Shown: positions 52,831 to 61,956, counted from the stretch's first letter. The stretch is DNA of 64,000 nt from CBDFNN01 sp965250215 (GCA_965250215.1 CBDFNN010000004.1:3844001-3908000), one strand, 5' to 3'. Numbers and translations are program-made. Notes: generated by a model from the sequence alone, not told the origin.

Positions 52831-54651
52831 TTAGACAACGGCACCCTTAGAATCCGTCAAGCGATACTCCATTGGATCTAACTTTTCATCCGTTTTGACA
52901 TCTATCTCCACTTTTAATCTCTTTCTCATTTTCTTTACTGGAGCCTTGAAAAAGCCTGTTGTGAGATATGAGCTAAGGAGGGGGTGCGTCGTAATTAGAA
53001 AAGAGTTGGCGACTTTCTTATCTCGTGCCTGCGAAATCCGGTTTTCCAAGAATGCCAAGACTTCTTCTAAAGACTTAGATTTTCGCGGAGTCTCCTGTCG
53101 TTGCCCGCCCTTTTGAGGTCCTCGGTTGTTTCTTCCTCGACCTCTATTATTTCGAGCATCTCCATTTTCGTTTTTCGTTGCCTCGACCGTCGACTCATCT
53201 GTCGTAATACTCGGACGAAGTCGCTGGCGAGTTACTTGTACGATTCCAAAATCACTCATCGGAAGAACCTTTGAAACGGCTCTACTCTTACGGAGCTCGC
53301 GCCTCATTTCATCGCAAACCTTTCGTCTATTCTTGTCCTCACGCAGATCAATAAAGTCGATCGCGATAATACCTCCCAAGTCTCTCAATCGAAGCTGTCT
53401 TGCAATAATCTTCGCTGCCTCAATATTGACTTTGAGTGAGTTTTCCTCCTGGCTCTTTCCTTGCCCCTTTCCAGCTCTTCCTGAGTTCACGTCGACGACG
53501 TGCATCGCCTCAGTGTGCTCAATAAAAATGTATCCCCCAGACGGGAGGTTCACTCTGCCAGAAAAAGCTTTTTGAATAGCTGAACTGACACCAACGGCCT
53601 CAAAGATCTGCTTTTTTCCTCGATGCTCCTTAATAGACTCATCCATCGATGGTGCCACGGCCCGAACATAGTTTTTTATGCTCTTAAATAACTTAGGGTC
53701 GTCAACAAGTATCCGATCGTAGTCATCTGTAAAGAGATCTCTAATCACAGAGGAAACCATGCTCACGTCTCTATGGAGAGCCGCGGGTGGTTTGATTTCC
53801 CCATCGATCTTGCCTTTGATACTATCCCACTTCTGCTTTAGCAATTTCAAATCGGTGTCAAGGGCTCTCGTGTCTTTCCCTTGGGCAACAGTTCGAATGA
53901 TAAGTCCAAAGCCCTCCGGCACAATTCCACGACCTAGCAAACGAAGTCTCTTTCGCTCTCGGAAAGACCAAATCCTCTTGGAAACGGCGACGTAATTCGC
54001 GTAAGGCACCAATACAAGAAATCTTCCCGCCAGGGTTACATTTGTAGTAATTCGACTTCCCTTGGAGGCCATCGGTTCTTTTATGATTTGAACCAAAATC
54101 TTTTGAGAGTTCTTAAGGAAGTGCGCTGGATGATCGGCTTTGGGAAACTTTGCACCGATCTTCGCAAGGACATCCTCTCCTTCCAACTCGTCCATTTCAA
54201 CATCTCCAGAATCACCACTGTCATCATTTTGTGATTCACCTGAATCGGCATCTTTGTCGAGACCTTCGATACCTAGATCTTCTAGCGTCGGCAGTGACTC
54301 TTTGTTGTTCGACACCTCGACGGTGGCATTCGTGTCAACTCTTAGTCTTCTTTTCCGACGAGGAGGTGTTTCGAATTTTGATATCTGAACGCGCTCATCT
54401 AATAGATCGAGGAGATAGGGGAGATTGTCATCGATGTCAGAAAAGTGAAGAAAAGCGTCCTGCTTTTGTCCGATGTCAACAAATGCCGCTTGAATACTTG
54501 GCATTATGTTTCTGACTCTACCTAAATGAATGTCACCTAACGTCCTAGTGTTGTTGGGATTCTCGATATAGAGCTCAACCAACTCTCCGTTTTCCAGGAG
54601 CGCAATGCGGGCCTCTTTTGGGCCAGCATTAATAATAATTTCCTTACGCAT
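52831..54651 (-). CDS. Ribonuclease E/G family protein
   Basis: 606 residues, RNase G-like length. An N-terminal RNase H-like segment and S1 domain (starting near LGDIHLGRV) contain an acidic insertion (about 110-160). The DNase I-like catalytic part has both metal aspartates, in VVDVNSG and IAIDFIDLRED. The zinc-link cysteine motif (CPxC) that normally follows TRQRLRPS is missing; an Asn/Arg/Gly-rich stretch (about 470-515) stands there instead. The C-terminal small domain remains. It should process and degrade RNA from 5'-monophosphate ends. Confidence 0.93.
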   Translation of the reverse strand: MRKEIIINAGPKEARIALLENGELVELYIENPNNTRTLGDIHLGRVRNIMPSIQAAFVDIGQKQDAFLHFSDIDDNLPYLLDLLDERVQISKFETPPRRKRRLRVDTNATVEVSNNKESLPTLEDLGIEGLDKDADSGESQNDDSGDSGDVEMDELEGEDVLAKIGAKFPKADHPAHFLKNSQKILVQIIKEPMASKGSRITTNVTLAGRFLVLVPYANYVAVSKRIWSFRERKRLRLLGRGIVPEGFGLIIRTVAQGKDTRALDTDLKLLKQKWDSIKGKIDGEIKPPAALHRDVSMVSSVIRDLFTDDYDRILVDDPKLFKSIKNYVRAVAPSMDESIKEHRGKKQIFEAVGVSSAIQKAFSGRVNLPSGGYIFIEHTEAMHVVDVNSGRAGKGQGKSQEENSLKVNIEAAKIIARQLRLRDLGGIIAIDFIDLREDKNRRKVCDEMRRELRKSRAVSKVLPMSDFGIVQVTRQRLRPSITTDESTVEATKNENGDARNNRGRGRNNRGPQKGGQRQETPRKSKSLEEVLAFLENRISQARDKKVANSFLITTHPLLSSYLTTGFFKAPVKKMRKRLKVEIDVKTDEKLDPMEYRLTDSKGAVV

Positions 54652-55123
54652 CTACCTTGATAGATCTTGATCTAAGTAGAAGCACGAAGGACGCTTTCTT
54701 ATTGCCTAATTGTATTCCAACTACACAGCCTAGAAATCTGTAGGATTTTTGGAGATCAACATTCTACACAACATTTGAATTTCAAAAACCTCAAAAACTA
54801 TACGCGTACCCTTCGGGCTCTAACTCTATACCTGACCGTTCTATTTTGGTCTAGGTAATTCTGATCATATTAATAAAAGTGGATTCTTCTGGCTCCTCCT
54901 GATGCTCCTTTTAACAAGTCATCGCTATTCAAGATGGAGACCGAACCCGAGGAGAGCAATTTCTCTCCCGATTGAATGGGACGTTTTCAGTCCAAATATT
55001 CTGTGTCAGGCACAATTGCTGAACACCACAAAGGTGTTGATCTTTATACCAACACTTTGTTTCAAAGACCTTAAGTTAGACAACTGAGTGAACTACTTCA
55101 AGTAGAAGAAAATAGTCTGTTCT
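54652..55123. other. Spacer between rne and the heptamer element
   Basis: About 470 bp with no supportable gene. Two small hairpins are visible on plus: GGAGAG/CTCTCC at 54951-54968 and AACACC/GGTGTT at 55022-55038. A 61-codon ORF (54902-55087) is not convincing. An unannotated small RNA is possible but not shown. Confidence 0.4.
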
Positions 55124-55243
55124 GAGTTGCGAGTTTCGTGCTACGAGAGCTTTCGAGTCTAGAATTTAGCAATAAGACCAAGTGGATCTTGGAGGCAAGG
55201 GGACAAGCGAACTCGAGACTCGAAACTCGAAACTCAAGACTTC
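55124..55243. repeat. Heptamer-period inverted-repeat element upstream of gltA
   Basis: Left tract 55124-55172 has 7-bp units gagttgc, gagtttc, gtgctac, gagagct, ttcgagt. Right tract 55202-55243 has gaactcg, agactcg, aaactcg, aaactca, agacttc. The tracts are inverted relative to each other (GAGTTTCG at 55131 with CGAAACTC at 55228), with an apex hairpin CCAAG/CTTGG at 55178-55192. The element ends 58 bp before the citrate synthase start. Confidence 0.82.
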
Positions 55244-55301
55244 TTATTGCGTCCCAGCAAGTAGTATTTTTACCATTCACAATCGACCAAAAAAGACCAT
55301 A

Positions 55302-56426
55302 ATGGCAGGCACATCACGAGGGCTCGAAGGCGTCATTGCGCTAGATTCCAAAATCTCAGCGATAGACGGAGAAGAAGGAGTTCTGATCTACCGAGGATAC
55401 AATATTTTCGATTTTGCGGAGAAGGCTGATTTCGAAGAAATAGCCTTCCTACTGTGGAATGGTCGATTGCCTAATCAGTCGGAATTAGATGAGCTTCAGA
55501 AGGAAATGAAGCGTCAGCGGGAGTTACCGAAAGCTGTAATCAGCCTTCTCAAGGACACTCCGAAAGATGCGAATGGGATGGCCGTGCTTAGAACAGCCGT
55601 TTCTGCTCTTTCCTTTTTCGATGATCATACCGAAGACAACTCGCGCGAATCCAATTACAACAATGCCATACGGCTAACGGCGCGTATCCCAACCATTTTA
55701 GCCGCGTTCGCTAGAATTAGACGGGGTCTTGAACCTGTTGCTCCTCTTCGAGAGAAGTCAACAGCCTTTAACTTCCTCTACATGCTCAATAATGAAGAGC
55801 CGGGAGAAAAGGCAGAGGCGACTATGGACACGGCCCTGATCCTTCATGCGGATCATGGTCTCAACGCTTCGACATTCACAGGCCGAGTGATCGGATCGAC
55901 ACTTTCCGACATGTATTCTGCCGTGACCGGTGCGATCGGCGCTTTGAAAGGACCTCTTCATGGAGGAGCTAACATCAAAGTAATGGAGACTCTAAAGCAT
56001 TTAAGAGCGAATAATCTGGATCCGGTCGAATACGTAAAAGACTCATTGGCCAACAAGGTCAAGATCATGGGATTCGGACACCGCGTTTACAAAACCATGG
56101 ATCCGCGAGCTACGATCCTTAAAGGCATGCTCGTCAAGTTGTCTGAGGAGAAAGGAGATTCATACTGGCTCGAAACCAGCGAGAAAATGATGGAGACAAT
56201 GGTGGGAGAAAAAAACATTTATCCCAACGTCGATTTCTTCAGTGCATCTGTTTATCATCTTCTCGGAATCGACTCCGATCTGTTCACACCCATATTTGCA
56301 ATGAGTCGAGTATCCGGTTGGACGGCGCACCTTCTGGAGCAATGGGAGGCGAACCGATTGATCCGACCTAGAGCGGCTTATGTGGGAGAGAAAAACCTTA
56401 CATATGTCCCGATAGCAGAGCGATAA
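55302..56426 (+). CDS. gltA: Citrate synthase
   Basis: 374 residues from ATG 55302. A TTG-type extension to 55182 would translate the repeat element and is rejected. VLIYRGYNIFDFA, HADHGLNAST, LHGGANIKVM, MGFGHRVYKTMDPRA (catalytic His) and PNVDFFSA (catalytic Asp) are present. The short type lacks the NADH-regulated N-terminal domain of enteric GltA. It begins the TCA block with sdhCAB, whose first gene follows 5 bp later, so they are one operon. Confidence 0.95.
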   Translation: MAGTSRGLEGVIALDSKISAIDGEEGVLIYRGYNIFDFAEKADFEEIAFLLWNGRLPNQSELDELQKEMKRQRELPKAVISLLKDTPKDANGMAVLRTAVSALSFFDDHTEDNSRESNYNNAIRLTARIPTILAAFARIRRGLEPVAPLREKSTAFNFLYMLNNEEPGEKAEATMDTALILHADHGLNASTFTGRVIGSTLSDMYSAVTGAIGALKGPLHGGANIKVMETLKHLRANNLDPVEYVKDSLANKVKIMGFGHRVYKTMDPRATILKGMLVKLSEEKGDSYWLETSEKMMETMVGEKNIYPNVDFFSASVYHLLGIDSDLFTPIFAMSRVSGWTAHLLEQWEANRLIRPRAAYVGEKNLTYVPIAER

Positions 56427-56431
56427 TATTT

Positions 56432-57223
56432 ATGTCTGCAGAACCGAAAGGTCTACTCTCATTCTTTTCAAGTACGACGGGGAAAAAGTATTTAACTGGA
56501 GCAACCGGCTTAGCCTTAGTTATTTTTTCGATCGCTCACCTTCTGGGCAACCTTTCATTGCTCTTACCTGATGCGTCCGTTTTTAATATTTACGCCAAGA
56601 CGCTGCACGATCTAGGTCCCGTCCTCTACATGGCAGAGTTCGGTCTTCTGGCTTTTTTCGTGATTCATGTTGGGATTGGAATCTCAATATATCTGACAAA
56701 GAGAAAAGCTCGGCCGATAGACTACGACAGCTATAAAAGTGCGGGAGGTCCCTCCAAACAGTCGCTGAGTTCGAGGACGATGTTGTGGACCGGAATGGTT
56801 TTGTTGATTTTTATAGTTCTCCACCTCTGGACCTTCAAGTTCGGTCCCGGAATGTCGGAAGGCTACATCACCACAGTTGGAGGGCAGCCGGCTCGCGATC
56901 TACATCGCCTCGTCATCGAAATATTTAAACAGCCAATCTATGTCATTGCTTACACCTTTGTGATGGTGTTAATGGCTTTCCATCTACGTCACGGTATCTG
57001 GAGCGCTCTTACGTCACTGACTTTATTGAAACCGCGGAGTTCGAAATTCATCTATTCTACGGCTCTCGTGATAGGCCTCTTGATCGCACTGGGCTTTTTA
57101 CTGCTACCGATCTGGTTATATTTTATGGGAAGCGTGCCGACTAGACTCGTCTTGGTACCAGCAACCCTCCCGCTACTATTTACCTCGATTCAAAAAGAGA
57201 GAACATGTCATCACCTCGGCTAG
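56432..57223 (+). CDS. sdhC: Succinate dehydrogenase cytochrome b subunit
   Basis: 263 residues with five transmembrane segments, the single-anchor type found with menaquinone. KYLTGATGLALVIFSIAHLLGN and later HVGIG, LHLWTF and MAFHLRHG provide candidate heme ligands for two hemes. The last residues overlap the sdhA start by 19 bp, so the two are translationally coupled. Confidence 0.92.
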   Translation: MSAEPKGLLSFFSSTTGKKYLTGATGLALVIFSIAHLLGNLSLLLPDASVFNIYAKTLHDLGPVLYMAEFGLLAFFVIHVGIGISIYLTKRKARPIDYDSYKSAGGPSKQSLSSRTMLWTGMVLLIFIVLHLWTFKFGPGMSEGYITTVGGQPARDLHRLVIEIFKQPIYVIAYTFVMVLMAFHLRHGIWSALTSLTLLKPRSSKFIYSTALVIGLLIALGFLLLPIWLYFMGSVPTRLVLVPATLPLLFTSIQKERTCHHLG

Positions 57224-59127
57224 ACGCCCGAATTCCCTCTGGCGATTTAGAGGACAAATGGAACGACTACCTTGAGCACGTTAAGCTAGTCGCTCCAAAT
57301 AACAAGCGAAAGCATGACGTAATTGTAGTCGGAACGGGTCTGGCAGGAGGATCGGCAGCCGCCACTCTGGGAGAGCTCGGTTACAACGTGAAAAGTTTCT
57401 GCATTCAGGATTCCGCTCGTCGAGCACACAGCATCGCTGCCCAAGGGGGAATCAATGCAGCCAAAAATTATCCTGGAGACGGAGACAGTGTCTGGAGACT
57501 CTTCTACGATACTATCAAAGGAGGAGACTATCGGGCTCGTGAGGCTAATGTTTATCGGCTGGCGCAGATCAGCAATAACATTATCGATCAAGCCGTAGCT
57601 CAAGGAGTCCCTTTTGCTCGTGAATATGGAGGTCTACTTACCAACCGATCTTTCGGAGGAGCTCTAGTTTCCCGAACATTTTATGCAAGAGGCCAAACCG
57701 GACAGCAGTTATTGCTCGGTGCTTACGGCGCCATGAATCGACAAATTGCCTCTGGCAAGATTCAGATGTTCGCGAGGAGAGAGATGGTAGAGCTCGTAGT
57801 TATCGATGGACGAGCACGCGGTATCATCGTGAGAAATCTTGTGACGGGAGCCATGGAGCGGCATATCGCTGATGCGGTCGTTCTCGCTACTGGTGGTTAC
57901 GGCAATGTTTACTACCTGTCGACCAACGCGAAAAACTCCAATGTGACAGCGGCCTGGCGATGTCACAAAAAGGGAGCCCTTATGGCCAACCCCTGCTTCA
58001 CTCAAATTCATCCAACCTGTATTCCTGTGTCGGGTGACTATCAATCAAAACTTACCCTCATGAGTGAGAGTTTGAGAAATGATGGTCGCGTTTGGGTACC
58101 ACTCAAAGAAGGAGACGACAGACATCCGAATGACATTCCAGATGACGAGAGAGATTACTATCTCGAGCGGAAATATCCGACCTTCGGAAACCTCGTTCCA
58201 CGTGACGTTGCTTCAAGAAACGCTAAAGCTGTTTGCGATGAAGGTCGTGGAGTAGGTCCAACAGGCTTGGCCGTTTATCTAGATTTCAGAGACGCCATCG
58301 AGCGAACGGGAAAAGACGCCATTTCTGCGAAGTATGGCAACCTCTTTGAGATGTATCAGCGGATCACCGATTCAGATCCATATTCGGAACCGATGCGGAT
58401 CTATCCTGCCGTTCACTACACTATGGGAGGCCTCTGGGTCGACTACAATTTAATGACAAGCATTCCGGGTCTCTTTGCACTCGGGGAATGCAATTTCTCC
58501 GATCATGGAGCCAATCGATTAGGAGCATCAGCTCTTATGCAAGGATTGGCGGACGGCTACTTTGTAATCCCATACACCTTAGGTCAATACATCGCCACAG
58601 GGGGACTGGCAAAGGCCGATACAAATCACGAAGCTTTCGACGAGGCAGAAAAAGCTGCGATGAGCGGCTACGAAAAACTACTTGGAATTCAAGGAGACAA
58701 GACTGTAATTGATTTTCATCGAGAGCTCGGAAAAATCATGTGGAATCAAGTGGGAATGTCTAGGGATGCCGAGGGACTACAAAGCGCCATTCAATCGATA
58801 GACTTTCTCCGAGATGAATTTTGGCGACGTGTTAAAGTACCCGGCAGTAATGATACCCTAAATAAGAATCTCGAGTACGCGGGACGAGTCGCGGACTTCA
58901 TCGAACTTGGACAACTCATGGCTTACGATGCACTTGAAAGGGAAGAATCCTGTGGTGGCCATTTTAGAAAGGAGTATCAGACAGAGGAAGGTGAGGCCAA
59001 ACGGAATGATGAAGACTTCGCCTACGGAGCAGCTTGGGAGTACAATGGAATTGGAGAAAAAGCTTTTGTGCACAAGGAAGATTTCACCTTTGAAAGAGTG
59101 AAACTGACTCAGCGATCGTACAAGTGA
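57205..59127 (+). CDS. sdhA: Succinate dehydrogenase flavoprotein subunit
   Basis: 640 residues. FAD-binding loop VVGTGLAGGSAAAT, HSIAAQGGINAAKN (covalent FAD His in the family), GGDYRAREANVYRLA, VHYTMGGLWVDY and the catalytic region ARGQTGQQLL are present. It oxidises succinate and passes electrons to SdhB. The layout is the Bacteroidota/Bacillus CAB type. A repeat-filled 105-bp spacer separates it from sdhB. Confidence 0.95.
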   Translation: MSSPRLDARIPSGDLEDKWNDYLEHVKLVAPNNKRKHDVIVVGTGLAGGSAAATLGELGYNVKSFCIQDSARRAHSIAAQGGINAAKNYPGDGDSVWRLFYDTIKGGDYRAREANVYRLAQISNNIIDQAVAQGVPFAREYGGLLTNRSFGGALVSRTFYARGQTGQQLLLGAYGAMNRQIASGKIQMFARREMVELVVIDGRARGIIVRNLVTGAMERHIADAVVLATGGYGNVYYLSTNAKNSNVTAAWRCHKKGALMANPCFTQIHPTCIPVSGDYQSKLTLMSESLRNDGRVWVPLKEGDDRHPNDIPDDERDYYLERKYPTFGNLVPRDVASRNAKAVCDEGRGVGPTGLAVYLDFRDAIERTGKDAISAKYGNLFEMYQRITDSDPYSEPMRIYPAVHYTMGGLWVDYNLMTSIPGLFALGECNFSDHGANRLGASALMQGLADGYFVIPYTLGQYIATGGLAKADTNHEAFDEAEKAAMSGYEKLLGIQGDKTVIDFHRELGKIMWNQVGMSRDAEGLQSAIQSIDFLRDEFWRRVKVPGSNDTLNKNLEYAGRVADFIELGQLMAYDALEREESCGGHFRKEYQTEEGEAKRNDEDFAYGAAWEYNGIGEKAFVHKEDFTFERVKLTQRSYK

Positions 59128-59128
59128 A

Positions 59129-59224
59129 CCGATACTCCGAATTTTCGATACTCCGAAGTTTGGAGTTTGCGAGGATCACAAAATTGACATATCGGAATAT
59201 CGGAGAATCAGACAATTGGAATAA
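59129..59224. repeat. Octamer tandem repeat between sdhA and sdhB
   Basis: Twelve 8-bp units in register fill nearly the whole spacer: ccgatact, ccgaattt, tcgatact, ccgaagtt at the left, and tgacatat, cggaatat, cggagaat, cagacaat at the right. The left units read CTCCGA and the right ones CGGAG/CGGAA, so the tract is an imperfect inverted repeat. It starts one base after the sdhA stop and ends 8 bp before the sdhB ATG, leaving only weak Shine-Dalgarno space. Confidence 0.9.
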
Positions 59225-59232
59225 TCGAAAAA

Positions 59233-59991
59233 ATGGCAGGTAACTCAACAGAGACCCTCAATATCAAACTCAAGGTTTGGCGGCAGGAGTCTCCAAAGGA
59301 AAAGGGAGGATTTGGTAACTATGAGATCGGAGTAAGTCCAGACATGTCCTTTTTGGAAATGTTTGATGAGCTAAATGAGCAACTCATTCGAGATGGCGAC
59401 AGTCCTGTAGAGTTCGATCACGATTGCCGAGAGGGCATTTGTGGTTCGTGCAATATGATGATCAACGGACAGGCGCACGGTCCCAATGCTAGGACAGCGA
59501 CTTGCCAATTACACATGCGGAGCTTCAGAGATGGCGATTCTATCACAGTAGAGCCCTGGCGAGCTGCTGCCTTTCCAATCATTAAGGACCTCGTTGTAGA
59601 CAGATCGTCATTCGATCGAATTCAGCAGGCTGGTGGATTTATTTCGATCAACACGGGAAGTGCTCAGGATGCGAACTCTACTCCAATCGAAAAGGATCTT
59701 GTTGAGGAGGCCTTTGACTATGCGGCCTGTATCGGATGTGGAGCCTGCGCTGCGGCTTGCCCTAACTCCTCAGCATCTCTATTTGTTGGAGCTAAAATCG
59801 CGCACTTAGCTTTGATGCCGCAAGGCAGCGCCGAACGCGGCCGACGAGCCGTTGCGATGGTTGACCTGATGGAAGAGGAAGGGTTTGGGGATTGCTCAAA
59901 CCACGCGGAATGTGAAGCCGTTTGCCCAAAAGGGATTTCGATTTCCTCGATCGCCGAAATGCGTCGGGAATATCTGAGGGGGTCCTTTTAG
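59233..59991 (+). CDS. sdhB: Succinate dehydrogenase iron-sulfur subunit
   Basis: 252 residues. The [2Fe-2S] ligands are in CREGICGSC and the later C of ATCQLHM; the [4Fe-4S]/[3Fe-4S] ligands are in CIGCGACAAACPN and CSNHAECEAVCPKG. It wires electrons from SdhA to the quinone site at SdhC. The stop TAG overlaps the first base of an 18-bp perfect inverted repeat. Confidence 0.95.
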   Translation: MAGNSTETLNIKLKVWRQESPKEKGGFGNYEIGVSPDMSFLEMFDELNEQLIRDGDSPVEFDHDCREGICGSCNMMINGQAHGPNARTATCQLHMRSFRDGDSITVEPWRAAAFPIIKDLVVDRSSFDRIQQAGGFISINTGSAQDANSTPIEKDLVEEAFDYAACIGCGACAAACPNSSASLFVGAKIAHLALMPQGSAERGRRAVAMVDLMEEEGFGDCSNHAECEAVCPKGISISSIAEMRREYLRGSF

Positions 59992-60107
59992 GGAATAAGT
60001 GAGTCGATTTCTCGTTCGCATTTTCCTTCTCGTTCTTCGTCGAAGCAAGTAATAGACATCTCTCGTCGAAGAAAATAAGTGGCTCGAATATCGACTCACT
60101 TATTCCC
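59991..60107. repeat. Heptamer-period long inverted repeat after sdhB
   Basis: A perfect 18-bp inverted pair (59991-60008 GGGAATAAGTGAGTCGAT, and 60090-60107) encloses 81 nt. The interior contains the hairpin CTTCG-T-CGAAG (60035-60045) and a second tcgtcgaag at 60063, and keeps a 7-bp register (gaataag, tgagtcg, tctcgtt and so on). It starts at the last base of the sdhB stop and could end or protect the gltA-sdhCAB mRNA. Confidence 0.88.
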
Positions 60108-60140
60108 CAATACGAAGCAGCAATTCAATAATAGTTTTCC

Positions 60141-60172
60141 ATCCGGAAATTCGGATAATCGGAATTCCGATT
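60141..60172. repeat. Octamer repeat with 16-bp perfect palindrome
   Basis: Four 8-bp units (atccggaa, attcggat, aatcggaa, ttccgatt). The last two form AATCGGAATTCCGATT (60157-60172), a perfect palindrome, and the first two form a near-palindrome. It lies about 30 bp before the amidohydrolase start. Confidence 0.8.
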
Positions 60173-60202
60173 CCTATCTTTGAGTCAAAACCCAAGACTC
60201 GA

Positions 60203-61747
60203 ATGGCCCGAATACTTTTCGCATTTACCCTTCTATTCACCTATTCCCTTGCCCAAGCTCAGATCGAGTCCGCTCCTGATAGAGCGGAAGGAGACGGACC
60301 CTATGACAGACTCATCCTTCGTGGTGGTACCATCATTGATGGAACCGGAGCGCCACCTCGAGGGCCTGTAGATATCGTCATAGAGGGAAATAGAATCGCG
60401 CAGATCCGGAGTGTTGGATATCCGGGAGTTGAGATCGATGAGGATCGACGACCTGAGGCTGGAGACCGAGAACTTGATGTTTCTGGCATGTATGTCATGC
60501 CGGGTTTTGTTGACATGCACGGACACATGGGTGGCGTTGCACAAGGCACACCTGCTGAATATGTCTTCAAACTTTGGCTGGGACATGGTATCACTACTAT
60601 CCGAGATCCCGGATCTGGAAATGGAGCCGATTGGGTCATGGACCACAAAGCAAAAAGTGAAGCCAACAGTATCACTGCACCTCGCATTTACCCTTACTTT
60701 TGGTTCGGAAGCGGAGGCGATGCAGACATCTCCACACCGGAAGGAGCACGAGAATGGGTCCAATGGGTCAAAGAGCAGGGAGCTGATGGTATTAAATTTG
60801 GAGGAGCACTTCCCGAGATCTTTGAGGCCGCTCTAGACGAAGCCAATAAACTCGGTCTTGGAACGGCCTGCCATCACGCTCAGCTTTTTGTAAGCCGAGC
60901 CAACGTTCTCGATACGGCTGGTTGGGGCTTGCGCACCATGGAGCATTGGTATGGATTGCCCGAAGCTCTCTTTGACGGCCAGGTCATTCAAGATTTTCGC
61001 CTCGACTACAACTATAACAATGAGCAACATCGATTTGGTGAAGCCGGTCGGCTTTGGGCGCAAGCTGCGGATCAAGGCAGCGACAAATGGAATGAGGTCA
61101 TTCAAGAATTGGTCAATCTTGATTTCACCATTGATCCTACTTTTACGATCTACGAGGCGAGCCGCGATCTGATGAAGCAAATGAGAGCAGAGTGGCACGA
61201 CGAGTACACTCTCCCCTCTCTCTGGAAGTTCTTTACTCCGAGTCGCAAGGCCCATGGATCCTACTGGTTTTACTGGACCACAGAAGACGAGATTGCTTGG
61301 AAGAAGAACTATCAGAAATGGATGGCTTTTATCAACGACTTCAAGAATGCCGGAGGTCGAGTGACTGCTGGATCTGACGCCGGCTACATTTACAAAATAT
61401 ATGGCTTCGGATATATACAAGAGCTAGAACTCTTAAGAGAAGCAGGTTTCCATCCATTAGAAGTCCTTTGGTCTGCTACGCTCAAGGGTGCTGAAGCGAT
61501 CGGTATCGATGATCAAGTCGGGAGCATCCAAGTTGGAAAACTTGCTGACTTTGCCATTGTTGATGAGAATCCACTTGAGAATCTTAAAGTCCTCTACGGG
61601 ACCGGGGCAATCAAACTAAATGACGAAACGGCACAGGTCGAAAAGGTTGGCGGAGTCAAGTACACCATTAAAGATGGAATTATCTATGACGCCCCGGCTC
61701 TTTTGGCTGATGTCAGGAAAATTGTGGAAGAAGCGAAAATGCAGTAG
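60203..61747 (+). CDS. Secreted amidohydrolase (imidazolonepropionase-like)
   Basis: 514 residues. Signal peptide about 1-19 (ending AQAQ). RLILRGGTIIDGTG and PGFVDMHGHMG (metal HxH) open the amidohydrolase fold; TACHHAQ supplies further metal histidines and TAGSDAG the catalytic Asp. AIGIDDQVGSIQVGKLADFAIVDENPL closes the composite beta-sandwich. Substrate is unknown, probably a peptide or cyclic amide outside the cytoplasm. Start ATG 60203 gives the signal peptide directly. Confidence 0.9.
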   Translation: MARILFAFTLLFTYSLAQAQIESAPDRAEGDGPYDRLILRGGTIIDGTGAPPRGPVDIVIEGNRIAQIRSVGYPGVEIDEDRRPEAGDRELDVSGMYVMPGFVDMHGHMGGVAQGTPAEYVFKLWLGHGITTIRDPGSGNGADWVMDHKAKSEANSITAPRIYPYFWFGSGGDADISTPEGAREWVQWVKEQGADGIKFGGALPEIFEAALDEANKLGLGTACHHAQLFVSRANVLDTAGWGLRTMEHWYGLPEALFDGQVIQDFRLDYNYNNEQHRFGEAGRLWAQAADQGSDKWNEVIQELVNLDFTIDPTFTIYEASRDLMKQMRAEWHDEYTLPSLWKFFTPSRKAHGSYWFYWTTEDEIAWKKNYQKWMAFINDFKNAGGRVTAGSDAGYIYKIYGFGYIQELELLREAGFHPLEVLWSATLKGAEAIGIDDQVGSIQVGKLADFAIVDENPLENLKVLYGTGAIKLNDETAQVEKVGGVKYTIKDGIIYDAPALLADVRKIVEEAKMQ

Positions 61748-61956
61748 GAGTCTATTGACTCGCTTCGCGACCCAACATCTACGCTGACTCCCTATAGCGA
61801 TGTCAAGCGAATGATTGGATATCCCGAGGATTCGCTGAATTCTCGTCTTTGCTTTCTTGCTGTGCGCTTATTTTCTCAATGAACCGGCTAAAATCCTTCC
61901 AATTCTGAGATTGGGAGTAATAGTTGAGGGTTCACTACTGAGAGAGAGCAAACTAC

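Noticed and set aside
54902..55087. 61-codon plus-strand ORF in the rne-gltA spacer
   Set aside because: No ribosome-binding site, no recognisable domain, and composition like the surrounding spacer.
55182..55301. N-terminal extension of citrate synthase from an upstream TTG
   Set aside because: The extension translates the heptamer repeat (SELETRNSKLKTS) and is absent from the citrate synthase family; ATG 55302 gives the normal N-terminus.
60233..60763. Minus-strand ORFs of 128-195 codons opposite the amidohydrolase
   Set aside because: They are antisense shadows of a gene with clear catalytic motifs.
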